A DNA stretch of 48,261 bases from Candidatus Raymondbacteria bacterium RIFOXYA2_FULL_49_16 (lineage in GTDB: Bacteria; Fibrobacterota; OXYB2-FULL-49-7; XYB2-FULL-49-35): contig MFYT01000048.1 in assembly GCA_001789205.1 (NCBI GenBank), forward strand, positions 1 to 48,261, written 5' to 3'. Within the stretch, counting starts at the first letter, position 1. The number at the start of each line of letters is the position of its first letter. Both the position numbers and the translations under genes were made by a program. Under the pieces are notes generated by a model, which was not told the DNA's origin, did not search any database, and was given only the letters and a program-made list of their open reading frames with translations. This document shows, piece by piece, positions 25,486 to 34,793 of this stretch.

Positions 25486-26802
25486 ATGTGGTGGAAGAAC
25501 ATTTCAATCGGCATGCGCATCTTCACGGTGTTCGGGATCATTTTCGCGGGCATTGCCTGGAATATGTATTACGCGAGCAATGCGCGCGCGTCAACCCTCA
25601 ACGCCTGCGATCATGCGATGAAAAGCATGGCCTCGGAGACGGAACGGGCCGCGCTCCAGACGGAACTCGACATGATTCTCACATCGAGCAATGCCAGCAG
25701 CAGGGCCATTATGATCACCGGCCTGGTCCTTATCGTGCTTACGGTTTTTCTGGCCCTTTTGCTCAGGAACAGTATTACCCGGCCATTGTACGCGGTAAAA
25801 AATTCCATTGAGACCCTGGGCAAGGGCGACCTTACCGCTTCGGTTGCCGTGGACCAGCGCGATGAAATCGGGGTAATTGCGGCCGCCACGCAGGCCACCA
25901 TAGTCAACCTGCGTACTATTATCAAGGAGGTGTCGGTAAACACCCTTACCCTGTCCGCGTCGTCAGAAGAACTTTCCGGCGTATCGGTCACTATTGCGGC
26001 AAACGCCGAGGAAATGACCGCCCAGTCAGCCACAGTGGCCGTATCAGCCGAACAGTCGTCATCGAATATCAATAATATCTCTGTCGCGGCTGAGGAGATG
26101 TCCTCGTCCATCACCAACGTGGCCACATCGGTCGAGGAGATGAGCGCGTCGCTTTCGGAAGTGTCAAAGAACTGCCAGAAGGAGTCGCAGATAGCGGCGA
26201 ACGCCAATTCCCAGGCGCGCACCACCCAGGAGCTCATGGAACGGCTGGGCGCGGCCGCGCGCGAAATCGGCAAGGTCATCGATGTAATCAACGACATTGC
26301 CGAGCAGACCAACCTTTTGGCCCTCAACGCCACCATTGAAGCGGCCAGCGCGGGTGAAGCGGGCAGGGGCTTTGCCGTGGTTGCCAATGAAGTCAAGGAG
26401 CTTGCGCGCCAGACTTCGCAGGCGACCGATGAAATCGGCCTTCAGATCGAGACCATGCAGGGCAGCACCACCGAGGCGGTCAAGGCAATCCAGGCCATCA
26501 CGCTCATCATCGAGGAGATAAACGCCATTTCCCAGACCATTGTGAGCGCGGTCGAGGAACAGACCGCGACCGTGAACGAGGTGGCGCGCAGCATGGCCGG
26601 CGCCAGCGTCGCCGCGACTGAAATCGCGCGCAACGTGAGCGAGAGCGCCACGGGCCTTTCCGGCGTCTCCTCCAACATCGACGGTGTCAATAAGGCGGCG
26701 CAGGAGACCGCCAAGGGCATGGTCCGCATCAAAAAAAGCGCCGAGGGCCTCGCACAACTCTCCGCTGACCTCGAGTCGCTGGTAAAGTGTTTTAAAGTGT
26801 AA
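25486..26802 (+). CDS. methyl-accepting chemotaxis protein with a very small sensor region
   Basis: This 438-residue receptor has TM1 (about 10-27), only about 45 residues before TM2 (about 71-91), a HAMP domain (about 92-145) and a long cytoplasmic methyl-accepting domain. The signalling hairpin reads [26 protein letters not shown], with AAS in place of the usual AAR. The tiny periplasmic loop has no room for a ligand-binding fold, so it may sense membrane state, work with a partner or be constitutively coupled. No CheR-tethering pentapeptide is seen at the C-terminus (KCFKV). AAGGAG precedes the ATG. Confidence 0.92.
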   Translation: MWWKNISIGMRIFTVFGIIFAGIAWNMYYASNARASTLNACDHAMKSMASETERAALQTELDMILTSSNASSRAIMITGLVLIVLTVFLALLLRNSITRPLYAVKNSIETLGKGDLTASVAVDQRDEIGVIAAATQATIVNLRTIIKEVSVNTLTLSASSEELSGVSVTIAANAEEMTAQSATVAVSAEQSSSNINNISVAAEEMSSSITNVATSVEEMSASLSEVSKNCQKESQIAANANSQARTTQELMERLGAAAREIGKVIDVINDIAEQTNLLALNATIEAASAGEAGRGFAVVANEVKELARQTSQATDEIGLQIETMQGSTTEAVKAIQAITLIIEEINAISQTIVSAVEEQTATVNEVARSMAGASVAATEIARNVSESATGLSGVSSNIDGVNKAAQETAKGMVRIKKSAEGLAQLSADLESLVKCFKV

Positions 26803-26823
26803 ATAATCAACCCGGCGTTCCCC

Positions 26824-27906
26824 ATGCCAATCAAGACCCTTGTTGTCGACGATTCGGTATTGTTCCGCAAGGCGCTCTCCGAAGCGCTGGGGGGCTTTAC
26901 CGTAATAGAGCTTCTTGGCGCCGCGGCCAACGGCAGCATTGCGCTCAAAAGAATGGCACAGTCGCCCGCGGACCTTGTCTTCCTCGACGTACATATGGAT
27001 GGCATGGACGGTTTGCAGACACTCGAACACCTGCGCGCCGGATTTCCAGACACTGTTGTTGTCATGGTAAGCGACAGCAGCACGCGTACCGAGGAAACCA
27101 CCATCCGCGCCCTTGAAATGGGTGCCATGGATTTTGTGCAAAAGCCGGAGGGGAGCGATTTTCAGGCCAGCATCGATGAATTGAAGCAGCGGCTACGCGG
27201 CATTCTTTCCCATGTTGAGGTACGATTGCTGTCCCGGGGCCCTGGCAGCGGCATCCGGCCCGCGTCCCCTGTTGTTGCCGCGCGCCCCCAGGTCAAAACC
27301 GCTGTTGGCGGATTCGCCATTGTCGCGGTGGGCGTGTCCACGGGCGGACCCGAGGCCCTGGCGCGGTTTATTCCTTCGCTGCCCGCTGATTTCTGGCTGC
27401 CAATTGTTATGGTGCAGCATATGCCCGCCCAGTTTACGCGGTCGCTTGCCGAATCCCTTTCCCGAAAGGCGCGGCTGCCCGTGGCTGAAGCGCAGGAAGG
27501 CGACGCGGTGCTCCCGGGAAGAATACTCCTTGCGCCAGGCGGTACGCACCTGGTAGTGCGGCGCGAGCACGGGAAGCTGATCGCGGGACTTACCGCAGAC
27601 CCGCCGGAAAACAGCTGTAGGCCAGCGGTGGACGTGCTTTTCAGGTCCGTGGCTGCCGCGTGCGGGGACAGCGGCGTGCTTGCTGTTGTGCTCACAGGCA
27701 TGGGCAGCGATGGTCTGGCCGGCGTGCAGGCGCTCAAGAAAAAAAAATGTTACTGTATCACCCAATCCGAGCGTTCGTGCGTGGTATACGGCATGCCGCG
27801 CGCAATCGCCGAGGCCGGACTGTCGGACGAGAGCGTGGACATCGACGTCATGGCCGTGCGGGTCTCGGAACTCGCGTATTTTTCACAGGCGCACCTCTAT
27901 CCCTGA
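26824..27906 (+). CDS. cheB: protein-glutamate methylesterase CheB
   Basis: This 360-residue protein has a receiver domain (1-120) with phospho-accepting Asp55 in LVFLDVHMDG, a linker, and the CheB methylesterase domain (about 165-355) with VGVSTGGPEAL around the catalytic serine, VMVQHMPAQFT with the histidine and GMGSDGLAG with the aspartate. It removes methyl groups from receptor glutamates when phosphorylated by CheA. It sits directly before cheR, as adaptation genes usually do. Confidence 0.95.
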   Translation: MPIKTLVVDDSVLFRKALSEALGGFTVIELLGAAANGSIALKRMAQSPADLVFLDVHMDGMDGLQTLEHLRAGFPDTVVVMVSDSSTRTEETTIRALEMGAMDFVQKPEGSDFQASIDELKQRLRGILSHVEVRLLSRGPGSGIRPASPVVAARPQVKTAVGGFAIVAVGVSTGGPEALARFIPSLPADFWLPIVMVQHMPAQFTRSLAESLSRKARLPVAEAQEGDAVLPGRILLAPGGTHLVVRREHGKLIAGLTADPPENSCRPAVDVLFRSVAAACGDSGVLAVVLTGMGSDGLAGVQALKKKKCYCITQSERSCVVYGMPRAIAEAGLSDESVDIDVMAVRVSELAYFSQAHLYP

Positions 27907-27920
27907 AAGAACAGAAGACC

Positions 27921-28757
27921 ATGGCCATTTCCCCTGAAGAATTCAGGCTGTTCCGCGACTATATAGAACGGGAGTGCGGCATCCGCGTGGGCGATGCCAA
28001 GGAATATCTTGTCGAGTCGCGTCTTTCCAGCCTCATGACGCAGAATGGGTGCGCCACTTTCGGCGATTTTTACGCGCTCGCGTCCGGCAACCGGGCGCCG
28101 GGACTGCGCGACCGAATTGTTGACGCCATGACCACTAATGAGACCCTCTGGTTCAGGGACAATCATCCCTTTTCAATGCTGAGCGAGGTTTTTCTACGGC
28201 AGATGGCGGATGAGATTATCGCGGGAAAGCGGACGCGCATCCGCATCTGGAGCGCGGCCTGCTCAACCGGTCAGGAACCGTATTCCATTGCCATGACCAT
28301 CGAGGAATTTGCCCGCAAGCGGTCTGTTCTGCCGCTTGAGTATGTGGACATAGTGGCGACTGATATTTCGCCTTCGGTCCTTTTTTCCGCCATGGCAGGA
28401 CGCTATACCGGCGCGGTAATGACCCGCGGCATGCCTGATGATTTCAGGGCGCGGTATTTTGACAAGGCCGGCGAGGTATGGGCCATCAAGGAGCGGATCC
28501 GCAAGATGGTGCGGTTTAAAAAATTCAACCTGCAAGAGGATTTTGGCCCTTTGGGGCGCTTTGACGCCATTTTTTGCAGGAACGTGGCCATTTATTTCAG
28601 CGACGAATTTAAGCGTGCGCTTTTCAAACGGTTCGCGGCCCTGCTACGGCCAGCGGGCTATCTGGTATTGGGCGCGTCAGAATCGATATCAGGGTATGCG
28701 CCAAACGATTTCCGCATGCACACCCACGAAAAAGGCATTTATTACCGGGTTCACTAA
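27921..28757 (+). CDS. cheR: chemotaxis protein methyltransferase CheR
   Basis: This 278-residue protein has the helical N-terminal domain of CheR and a SAM-binding domain with RIWSAACSTGQEPYSIAM (about 100-117), VATDIS near 148 and FCRNVAIYF near 218. It methylates receptor glutamates using S-adenosylmethionine. The ATG at 27921 matches the family start. The longer open frame to 27660 overlaps cheB. It lies 14 bases after cheB, and its ribosome site is weak. Confidence 0.94.
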   Translation: MAISPEEFRLFRDYIERECGIRVGDAKEYLVESRLSSLMTQNGCATFGDFYALASGNRAPGLRDRIVDAMTTNETLWFRDNHPFSMLSEVFLRQMADEIIAGKRTRIRIWSAACSTGQEPYSIAMTIEEFARKRSVLPLEYVDIVATDISPSVLFSAMAGRYTGAVMTRGMPDDFRARYFDKAGEVWAIKERIRKMVRFKKFNLQEDFGPLGRFDAIFCRNVAIYFSDEFKRALFKRFAALLRPAGYLVLGASESISGYAPNDFRMHTHEKGIYYRVH

Positions 28758-28777
28758 TTTTATGAGGAGGCTTTTTC

Positions 28778-29149
28778 ATGAAGATCCTTTCAGCTGACGA
28801 TTCGGGCATGATCAGACGTGTTATCAAGAGTACGGTGGAATCCATGGGCCACGAGCTTCTGGAGGCGCGGGACGGCCAGGAGGCGCTTGAGGTGCTTGAA
28901 GCGCGGGGCAGGGACATTGGGCTTATTCTGCTCGACTGGAACATGCCGCGGCTCGACGGTCTTTCGCTCTTGAAAAAAATACAGGTCGATTCCCGCTTAA
29001 ACACAATCCCGGTCATTATGGTCACCACAGAGGTGGAGCGCAACAAGGTGGTGGAGGCGATAAAAGCCGGGGCCAAAAACTATGTCATGAAACCCTTTTC
29101 ACAAGCCGACCTTGTCTCGAAGATCAACGAGACCCTGGGCATGGGATGA
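28778..29149 (+). CDS. cheY: CheY-like single-domain response regulator
   Basis: This 123-residue receiver domain has the acidic pair D7-D8, phospho-accepting Asp53 in LILLDWNMPRLDG, the switch threonine in VTTEVE and the lysine of KPFS. It has no output domain, so it should act by binding a target when phosphorylated by CheA. AGGAGG lies nine bases before the ATG. The stop overlaps the next start as ATGA. No flagellar switch gene is present here. Confidence 0.93.
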   Translation: MKILSADDSGMIRRVIKSTVESMGHELLEARDGQEALEVLEARGRDIGLILLDWNMPRLDGLSLLKKIQVDSRLNTIPVIMVTTEVERNKVVEAIKAGAKNYVMKPFSQADLVSKINETLGMG

Positions 29150-30018
29150 GCATGGGATCCATTGGAGAAAAGATAGCCCTCCGCCTCCGCGCGTTCAACG
29201 AACTTCCCGTGCGCGGCAAGCATTTTCTCGAGACGCACCGGCTCATTGCGGAACCGGACATCGACGCCGCGGGCATTGCCCGCATTATTGAGAAAGATCC
29301 CTGGCTGTCAGCGAAAATCCTCGCGGCGGTCAATTCGGTCTATTACAGCGGCCGGTACGGCGAGATCAGCGGACTCAAGCAGGCCGTGGCGCGCCTGGGT
29401 CTGGACGAGGTGAAACGGATCAGCCTCGCCTTTTCGGTCATGAATATATTTCCCGATGAGTCCGGCGTTATCAATAGCCGCGATTTCTGGCTCCATTCCA
29501 TTGGCGCGGCCATGATGACGCGCAGCATCGCGGAATGCGCCATTGCCGTGAAGGTCGACGCGGACGCGGCCTATGTGGCCGGGCTCTTCCACGACGCGGG
29601 CATGCTTTTCCTTGCGCAGTGCTGTCCCGAGGCCTACCGGGCCGTGCGCGAGACCGCCGCGGGTTATTCGGAAAGCCTCCTCGTTGCGGAGAAAAAGCTC
29701 ATGGACATTGACCACGCGGAAGCGGGCGGCATGGTCTTGGAACAGTGGAAGCTGCCCGAGGTAGTGGTAAGCGCTGTGCGAAACCACCACGAGCCTGATT
29801 GCGCCGCGGTCCCTGTCCGGCCCCTGGCACAAGTGGTGCACCTGGCTGATTTTTCGTGTTCGCTCCTTGGCGCCGGAGAACCGGGCGATACCCTGCCGCA
29901 GGGGTTCAGCCACGGCGCGTTCCACGATCTGGGGGTCGATCCCGAGAGTATTCAACAGATCATTGCGCGAACCGAGGAAGAGATCGAACGTACAAAGATA
30001 CTTTTTCATGTCGTCTGA
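29146..30018 (+). CDS. HDOD-domain signalling protein
   Basis: This 290-residue protein has an N-terminal HDOD domain (about 15-215), an HD-related fold lacking the full HD metal site. Typical features are PWLSAKILAAVNSVYYSGR, GLKQAVARLGLDEVKRISLAF, AYVAGLFHDAGMLFL near 145 and AVRNHHEPD near 205. Such proteins are regulatory adaptors in chemosensory and c-di-GMP systems. Its place between cheY and cheX suggests a role in the same output path. Confidence 0.88.
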   Translation: MSMGSIGEKIALRLRAFNELPVRGKHFLETHRLIAEPDIDAAGIARIIEKDPWLSAKILAAVNSVYYSGRYGEISGLKQAVARLGLDEVKRISLAFSVMNIFPDESGVINSRDFWLHSIGAAMMTRSIAECAIAVKVDADAAYVAGLFHDAGMLFLAQCCPEAYRAVRETAAGYSESLLVAEKKLMDIDHAEAGGMVLEQWKLPEVVVSAVRNHHEPDCAAVPVRPLAQVVHLADFSCSLLGAGEPGDTLPQGFSHGAFHDLGVDPESIQQIIARTEEEIERTKILFHVV

Positions 30019-30044
30019 TTAAGATATACGGAAGGCAGACCCTT

Positions 30045-31046
30045 ATGCATATAGCCCTGGTCAATCTCAGCAAGGCGTATGAGGGGATGGTACGGAACGC
30101 GGTAAAAGAGCAACACATGGTCACTGTCATAAACGCGACCAGACTCACGCAACAAGCGCTTGAGCCAACGCCAATACAGCGGCCAATAGCGCCTTTGACG
30201 CGCGCCGATGGTCCCATTCCCGAGGAGCGGATACGCGCGGTACGCGCCTACTTGCAGGCGCTGCTTAGCAATCCTGACTCGGAGACGGTGCTGGTCAAGC
30301 AGGGACAGCGGCCCGCGCCTGCCCGGTTGCCGGATTTGGTGCTGTACTATCCTGCTGACGCGGGTGTTACGGCGCTCGGGGAAGTGGCCGCCCTGCGCAG
30401 GGCGCTGGGATTCCGCGACATTCCCATTGCGGTGTGTGCCGAGAGCGCAAAGCAGGCCTTTGCCGCAACCCTGATGAGCGTGGGCGCCAACGCGGTTGTC
30501 ACCCTGCCATGCGCGCCGCAGCCCCTGTGTGAATCGTTTGAAGGAGTCATGCGTACCGCGGGCGGGGCAATGCCGGTCATTACCAAGCTGATAAACCCAT
30601 TCATCAACGCGGTCACAGACCTCATGGGCACCATGGCGGGCATGACAGTACAACGCAAGGAGCTTTTCCTGAAGAAAAACTACCGGCTTTTCGGCGATGT
30701 TTCCGGGGTCATGCGCCTTTCTGGCGCCATTGAGGGATCGGTCGCGGTTTCGTTTACCGAGGAGCTTGCCCGGCTGATTGTGGGAAGAATCATGCGGCTT
30801 GACGCGTCCGCCATTTCCTCAGAGGACCTTCAGGACGGCGTGGGCGAAATTGTGAACATTGTTTCAGGAAACGCCAAGGCGCTACTTGCGGGCACTGAAT
30901 ATGAATGCACCATCGCCCTGCCGGGCGTTGTCTCCGGCATGTGGGTCGAACTGGGCCATCCTGGCAACGCGCCCTGCGTGGCAGTGGTTTTTGAGGCTGA
31001 TAACAGGGAATTCGCCTTGCAGGTGAGCGTGGTAAAGGCTGGTTAG
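30045..31046 (+). CDS. cheX: CheX-family phosphatase with an N-terminal pseudo-receiver
   Basis: With the ATG at 30045 the product is 333 residues. Residues 1-165 follow the receiver pattern, but the phospho-aspartate position reads LVLYYP, so the domain cannot be phosphorylated there. Residues 180-333 form a CheX domain starting TKLINPFINAVTDLMGTM, with the E-x2-N phosphatase motif in GEIVNIVSGNAK. CheX dephosphorylates CheY-P. The pseudo-receiver may tether it to CheA or to the HDOD protein. It ends 2 bases from the convergent M20 peptidase gene, with no clear terminator. Confidence 0.87.
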   Translation: MHIALVNLSKAYEGMVRNAVKEQHMVTVINATRLTQQALEPTPIQRPIAPLTRADGPIPEERIRAVRAYLQALLSNPDSETVLVKQGQRPAPARLPDLVLYYPADAGVTALGEVAALRRALGFRDIPIAVCAESAKQAFAATLMSVGANAVVTLPCAPQPLCESFEGVMRTAGGAMPVITKLINPFINAVTDLMGTMAGMTVQRKELFLKKNYRLFGDVSGVMRLSGAIEGSVAVSFTEELARLIVGRIMRLDASAISSEDLQDGVGEIVNIVSGNAKALLAGTEYECTIALPGVVSGMWVELGHPGNAPCVAVVFEADNREFALQVSVVKAG

Positions 31047-31048
31047 CC

Positions 31049-32221
31049 CTATATCCTCTGAGCGGCCACATGGGTTTGAGCGGGTGCCTCCCGTATCCAT
31101 TTCCGGCCAATTTCGTCATACGCGCTTACTGCCTTGGCAATGCGGTCAATGCGGCAGAACTCATTGGTTGTGTGGGCCTGGTCTGGTTCACCCGGACCCC
31201 AGATAATTGTCGGTGGATTTCCCAGCGCGGGCTTGAGCGCAGCGGCATCCGTAAAATAGACGGCAGCACGAGGAGAAATTTTTTCCTTAAGCATTCCCCC
31301 GGCCGTTGCATACACTTCCTGTATCCAGGGATCGTTCGGATCAGACGCAAAGCCCTGGACATCGGTAATAACTTTCACCGTCACCTCTGGTCCCAGGCAT
31401 TGTTTCAACGCAAGCAGCAGTTTAATCCGGTCTATGGTGGTCACGGTTCTTATATCAACAGTGAATTCGGCTGTGTCTGGAACTGAATTGGTATTTTCAC
31501 CACCCCGTATGGTGCCAACGTTGAGGGTGCAGTTGCCAAGCACAGGATGGGTGTGTTTGAACCTGAAACGCCGCAGCCGTTCTATGGCCTGTGTTGCCTT
31601 GTAAATTGCGTTCACCCCTTTTTCAGGCATTGAACCGTGAGCGGTAACACCCGCGGTTGTGCAGCGTAGCCAGAGCGAACCCTTGTGTCCAATGAGCGGA
31701 TAGTTTGCGGTTGGTTCGCAGACAATGCAGGCGCCGGCCTTGGGCAGTAAGCCCTTGTGTCCGGCAAGGTAGAACGACCCATGGCACGATTTTTCCTCGT
31801 CCGCTGTAAGGACCAGCAACAGGCCCGAGCGCCTGTTTTTTTCCCGCGCCAGCGCGCATGAGGCAACCACCATTGCCGCACAACCGCTTTTCATGTCAGA
31901 GCTGCCGCGGCCCAGGATTTTTCCCCGGGACATTTTACCGGTAAAAGGGGCGTTTTTCCACGGCGTCGCACCCAGGGAAACAGTGTCGAGATGGCCCGAG
32001 AAACACAGCGGCAAGCGTGCGCCATTGCCTTTGAGCAGGGCCACTACATTGGTGCGGCCTTTTATTTCTTCGTGGTATTTTACGTCAAAGCCCGCTTTTT
32101 TGAGCATAGCGCCCAGGAAGCGCGCACACACCCATTCATTCCCCGGCGGATTGACCGTGTTGATGCGGACCAGCTGTTGCGTGAGGAGAACAGCTTTCCT
32201 CTGCAGGGGGGTTAAAGTCAT
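31049..32221 (-). CDS. M20-family metallopeptidase (ArgE/DapE/ACY1-like)
   Basis: This 390-residue protein has the M20 metal-site motifs: FSGHLDTVSLG (histidine and catalytic aspartate, about 72-82), GRGSSDMKSG (bridging aspartate), TADEEKS (catalytic and metal glutamates) and a late histidine in QAHTTNEFC. A dimerisation domain sits between them (HGSMPEKGVNAI). It should hydrolyse an N-acyl amino acid or short peptide amide in the cytoplasm. Whether the substrate is acetylornithine, succinyl-diaminopimelate or something else cannot be told. No pathway genes lie beside it. Confidence 0.88.
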   Translation of the reverse strand: MTLTPLQRKAVLLTQQLVRINTVNPPGNEWVCARFLGAMLKKAGFDVKYHEEIKGRTNVVALLKGNGARLPLCFSGHLDTVSLGATPWKNAPFTGKMSRGKILGRGSSDMKSGCAAMVVASCALAREKNRRSGLLLVLTADEEKSCHGSFYLAGHKGLLPKAGACIVCEPTANYPLIGHKGSLWLRCTTAGVTAHGSMPEKGVNAIYKATQAIERLRRFRFKHTHPVLGNCTLNVGTIRGGENTNSVPDTAEFTVDIRTVTTIDRIKLLLALKQCLGPEVTVKVITDVQGFASDPNDPWIQEVYATAGGMLKEKISPRAAVYFTDAAALKPALGNPPTIIWGPGEPDQAHTTNEFCRIDRIAKAVSAYDEIGRKWIREAPAQTHVAAQRI

Positions 32222-32277
32222 TTAATGAAAATATTATTTCTGCCTTTACCCTGGCCATTTTATTATTTTTATAGTCC

Positions 32278-32862
32278 ATGGAAACGCGTCTTGGACAGTT
32301 TTTTTTCAGAATGCGCAGCTACACCCCCATACCGCTTCTATTGTTCGTCATCTATTTCGCGCAACCCACGGATCAAAGCCTTGCCATTGGTTTTTTCCTC
32401 ATGGTTGCGGGCGAACTCATCAGGATCTGGGGAGTGGGCTATGCGGGCTACCTGACCCGCACCCGGAACGTTGGCGCCGATGCATTGGTTACCGCGGGGC
32501 CTTTTGCGCGCGTTCGCAATCCCCTCTATGTGGGTAATTTTATCTTGTCCCTGGGCGTGTGTGTGGCCTTCAACACCTATATGCCGGCCATGGTCTTTGT
32601 GTACTGTTTCTTTTTCTTTTTTCAATATTATTTTATCGTGAAGCTCGAAGAAACAGCGCTTGAGACAAAGTTCGGTGAAGCCTATGTGCGGTACAAAGCG
32701 CGCGTGCCGCGTTTTGTACCCGGATTTTCAACGTACGATGTCGCGTCCGCGCATACATTTAATCCGGGCATGGCCCTGAAGAGCGAGAAAAAGACACTCA
32801 TCAGCTTTTCAGCCGTTGTTGCTGCCGCGTGCGTCATGTTCTACTTGGGATACGGACAATAA
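32278..32862 (+). CDS. ICMT/PEMT-type membrane methyltransferase
   Basis: This 194-residue integral membrane protein has four or five hydrophobic helices. It carries the isoprenylcysteine/phospholipid methyltransferase core: GPFARVRNPLYVGNF (about 80-94) and KLEETALETKFGEAYVRYKA (about 121-140), which form the SAM site near the membrane. The bacterial members' substrates are mostly unknown lipids. It precedes the GT9 gene by 2 bases, which suggests a surface lipid or lipid-linked glycan as target. The ATG at 32278 fits the family start. Confidence 0.83.
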   Translation: METRLGQFFFRMRSYTPIPLLLFVIYFAQPTDQSLAIGFFLMVAGELIRIWGVGYAGYLTRTRNVGADALVTAGPFARVRNPLYVGNFILSLGVCVAFNTYMPAMVFVYCFFFFFQYYFIVKLEETALETKFGEAYVRYKARVPRFVPGFSTYDVASAHTFNPGMALKSEKKTLISFSAVVAAACVMFYLGYGQ

Positions 32863-32864
32863 CC

Positions 32865-33869
32865 ATGGACCGCGCACTATTCATACGTTTTAGTTCCATT
32901 GGCGACATTGTGCTTACCACGCCTGTTCTCCGCTGCTTTGCCCGTCGATACCCATCGGTTAAAATTGATTTTCTCACCAAGGAGGCGTATGCGCCCCTCC
33001 TGCAATACAACCCGTATGTGGCCGAGGTCATTCCCCTGAAAACAGGACTTCTCGACGAGCTACTTGCATTCAGGCAGGTGATGGCCCGGACATACCGGCT
33101 AGTCGTGGACTTGCACAAAAACATGCGCAGTATGGCCCTTACCGCGGGTCTTACCGGGCCGCGTGTTGTCTGGTACGACAAACTCACCATGGAACGGAAC
33201 CTCCTTGCCCTGCTGCAGACCCGGATGACCAAAGCGTGGGCGCCCGTGCCCTTGCGGTATCTTGGCGCGGTCACGCGGTTCGGCGTCGAAGACGACGGCG
33301 AAGGGCTCGAGTTTCATTCCCACGAATCGCACGCCCGCGCTGCCGAGGACCTGCTGGCGCCGGTTGCAGGCAGCGGGAACAAGCTTATTGCCCTTGCGCC
33401 AGGCTCCCGCTGGTACACCAAACAGTGGCCCCTCAAGAAATTCGCGGAGGTTGTCAACCTGCTTCCCGAATTCGAGTTTGTGATACTGGGCGATGAACGT
33501 GACGGTGCGGTGGCTGAAAAAATCCAGTTTTTCGCAAAGCGCCGCATTCTCAACCTTGCGGGCAAAACCGATATCATGGCCGCAGGGGAAGTGCTGCGGC
33601 GTTGTTGCGGCCTGGTGGCGAACGATTCGGGTCTCATGCACCTTGGCTGCGCGGTAAAAACGCCCACAGTTGCCCTGTTCGGGTCAACGGTTGAGGAATT
33701 CGGCTTTTTCCCCTTCAGGGCAAAGGCGCGGGTGCTGCAGAAACCGGTCAAATGCAGGCCGTGCGGCACTATTGGAAAAAACACCTGCAAGATCCAGACG
33801 CTCGAATGCCTCGAATCCATTAGCGCCCTTGAGGTTGTTGCGGCGCTCAACGGCCTGCTGAACAGTTAG
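32865..33869 (+). CDS. GT9-family glycosyltransferase (heptosyltransferase-like)
   Basis: This 334-residue protein begins MDRALFIRFSSIGDIVLTTPV, the hallmark of ADP-heptose:LPS heptosyltransferases (GT9). The C-terminal domain has ALAPGSRWYTKQWP near 180 and NDSGLMHLGCAVKTPTVALFG near 255. A cysteine cluster, KCRPCGTIGKNTCK, near the end is a variant of the conserved C-terminal region. It should add a heptose or similar sugar to a lipid-A-core-type acceptor at the inner membrane. The ATG at 32865 is 2 bases after the methyltransferase stop. Confidence 0.9.
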   Translation: MDRALFIRFSSIGDIVLTTPVLRCFARRYPSVKIDFLTKEAYAPLLQYNPYVAEVIPLKTGLLDELLAFRQVMARTYRLVVDLHKNMRSMALTAGLTGPRVVWYDKLTMERNLLALLQTRMTKAWAPVPLRYLGAVTRFGVEDDGEGLEFHSHESHARAAEDLLAPVAGSGNKLIALAPGSRWYTKQWPLKKFAEVVNLLPEFEFVILGDERDGAVAEKIQFFAKRRILNLAGKTDIMAAGEVLRRCCGLVANDSGLMHLGCAVKTPTVALFGSTVEEFGFFPFRAKARVLQKPVKCRPCGTIGKNTCKIQTLECLESISALEVVAALNGLLNS

Positions 33870-33896
33870 TCCCGCCAATTTCCTATATTTTCCCTC

Positions 33897-34790
33897 ATGG
33901 CAATAGCATTGAGCATTGTTGTACCCTGTTATAACCAACGCAGAACCATAGAGGGGCTTCTTGCCTCACTTGAGCAGCAGACAGCGGACAAGGGGCTGTT
34001 TGAGGTCATTGTTTGCGACAGCGGGTCAAATGACGGGTCAGTCCAGTTTGTACGGGAATACAGAGGCGGCTTGGCCATTCAGGCGGCTATTGGCTCAGGC
34101 AGGCTGAGCAGGGCCGCAACCAGGAACATGGGCCTCGCACTCTTGCGCGGGAGCACGGTGCTTTTCCTTGATGGTGATATGAAGGCCAGTCCCGGCCTTG
34201 TCGAACGCCATCTGAAGGCCCAGGAGGCGCTGCCCGCGGTGTACATGGGCATAGTCTATCCCTGCGCCGAGCTTCAGGACAATGTCTTTCACTGGTACCG
34301 CACTGGACGCGGGGCAAACAAGATGCGCGAGGGCGTTCCCCTGCCTCCAAAGTATTTCAGGACCAACAATGCCTCAGTACCCATGGCAATGCTCCGCAAG
34401 GCAGGCCGTTTCAACGAAGCATATACTGAATGGGGCGGCGAGGACATTGAGATGGGGTATGCGCTGCAGCGCTGCAACGCCTCATTCTACCTTGTTTCTG
34501 AAGCCATGGCGTTTCACGACCACGATGAAACCATTGATGAATATGTCCGGAAGATGGGCAGGTATGCGCAAACCGGGCTGAAGCTTCTTGTAGAAAATTG
34601 CCCTGAGTTTGCTGCACAGGGATATATGGCGCTTTTTCGCGAGAATCCGGTGTGGTTGCGGCTCCTGTTCGAGCCCTTTATCTACTGGATCTTTTACGCG
34701 TTGCGGAAACTTCCTCTGCCGCGCAGTGTCGCTTTCCGGATATACGATTACATAACTTATTATCATATATACCATGGAATGAGAGGCTAA
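33897..34790 (+). CDS. GT2-family glycosyltransferase
   Basis: This 297-residue GT-A enzyme begins MAIALSIVVPCYNQRRTIEGL, with the DXD motif in VLFLDGDMKAS near 85 and the C-terminal WGGEDIEMGYALQRC (about 180-194) typical of GT2 enzymes with a galactosyltransferase-like C-terminal part. It should transfer a sugar from a nucleotide donor, perhaps onto the product of the GT9 enzyme 28 bases upstream. It is followed after 3 bases by a radical SAM gene. Confidence 0.88.
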   Translation: MAIALSIVVPCYNQRRTIEGLLASLEQQTADKGLFEVIVCDSGSNDGSVQFVREYRGGLAIQAAIGSGRLSRAATRNMGLALLRGSTVLFLDGDMKASPGLVERHLKAQEALPAVYMGIVYPCAELQDNVFHWYRTGRGANKMREGVPLPPKYFRTNNASVPMAMLRKAGRFNEAYTEWGGEDIEMGYALQRCNASFYLVSEAMAFHDHDETIDEYVRKMGRYAQTGLKLLVENCPEFAAQGYMALFRENPVWLRLLFEPFIYWIFYALRKLPLPRSVAFRIYDYITYYHIYHGMRG

Positions 34791-34793
34791 ACC

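Noticed and set aside
26164-27141. 325-codon antisense open frame across the receptor and cheB
   Set aside because: It spans two real genes on the other strand, and the translation has no domain pattern.
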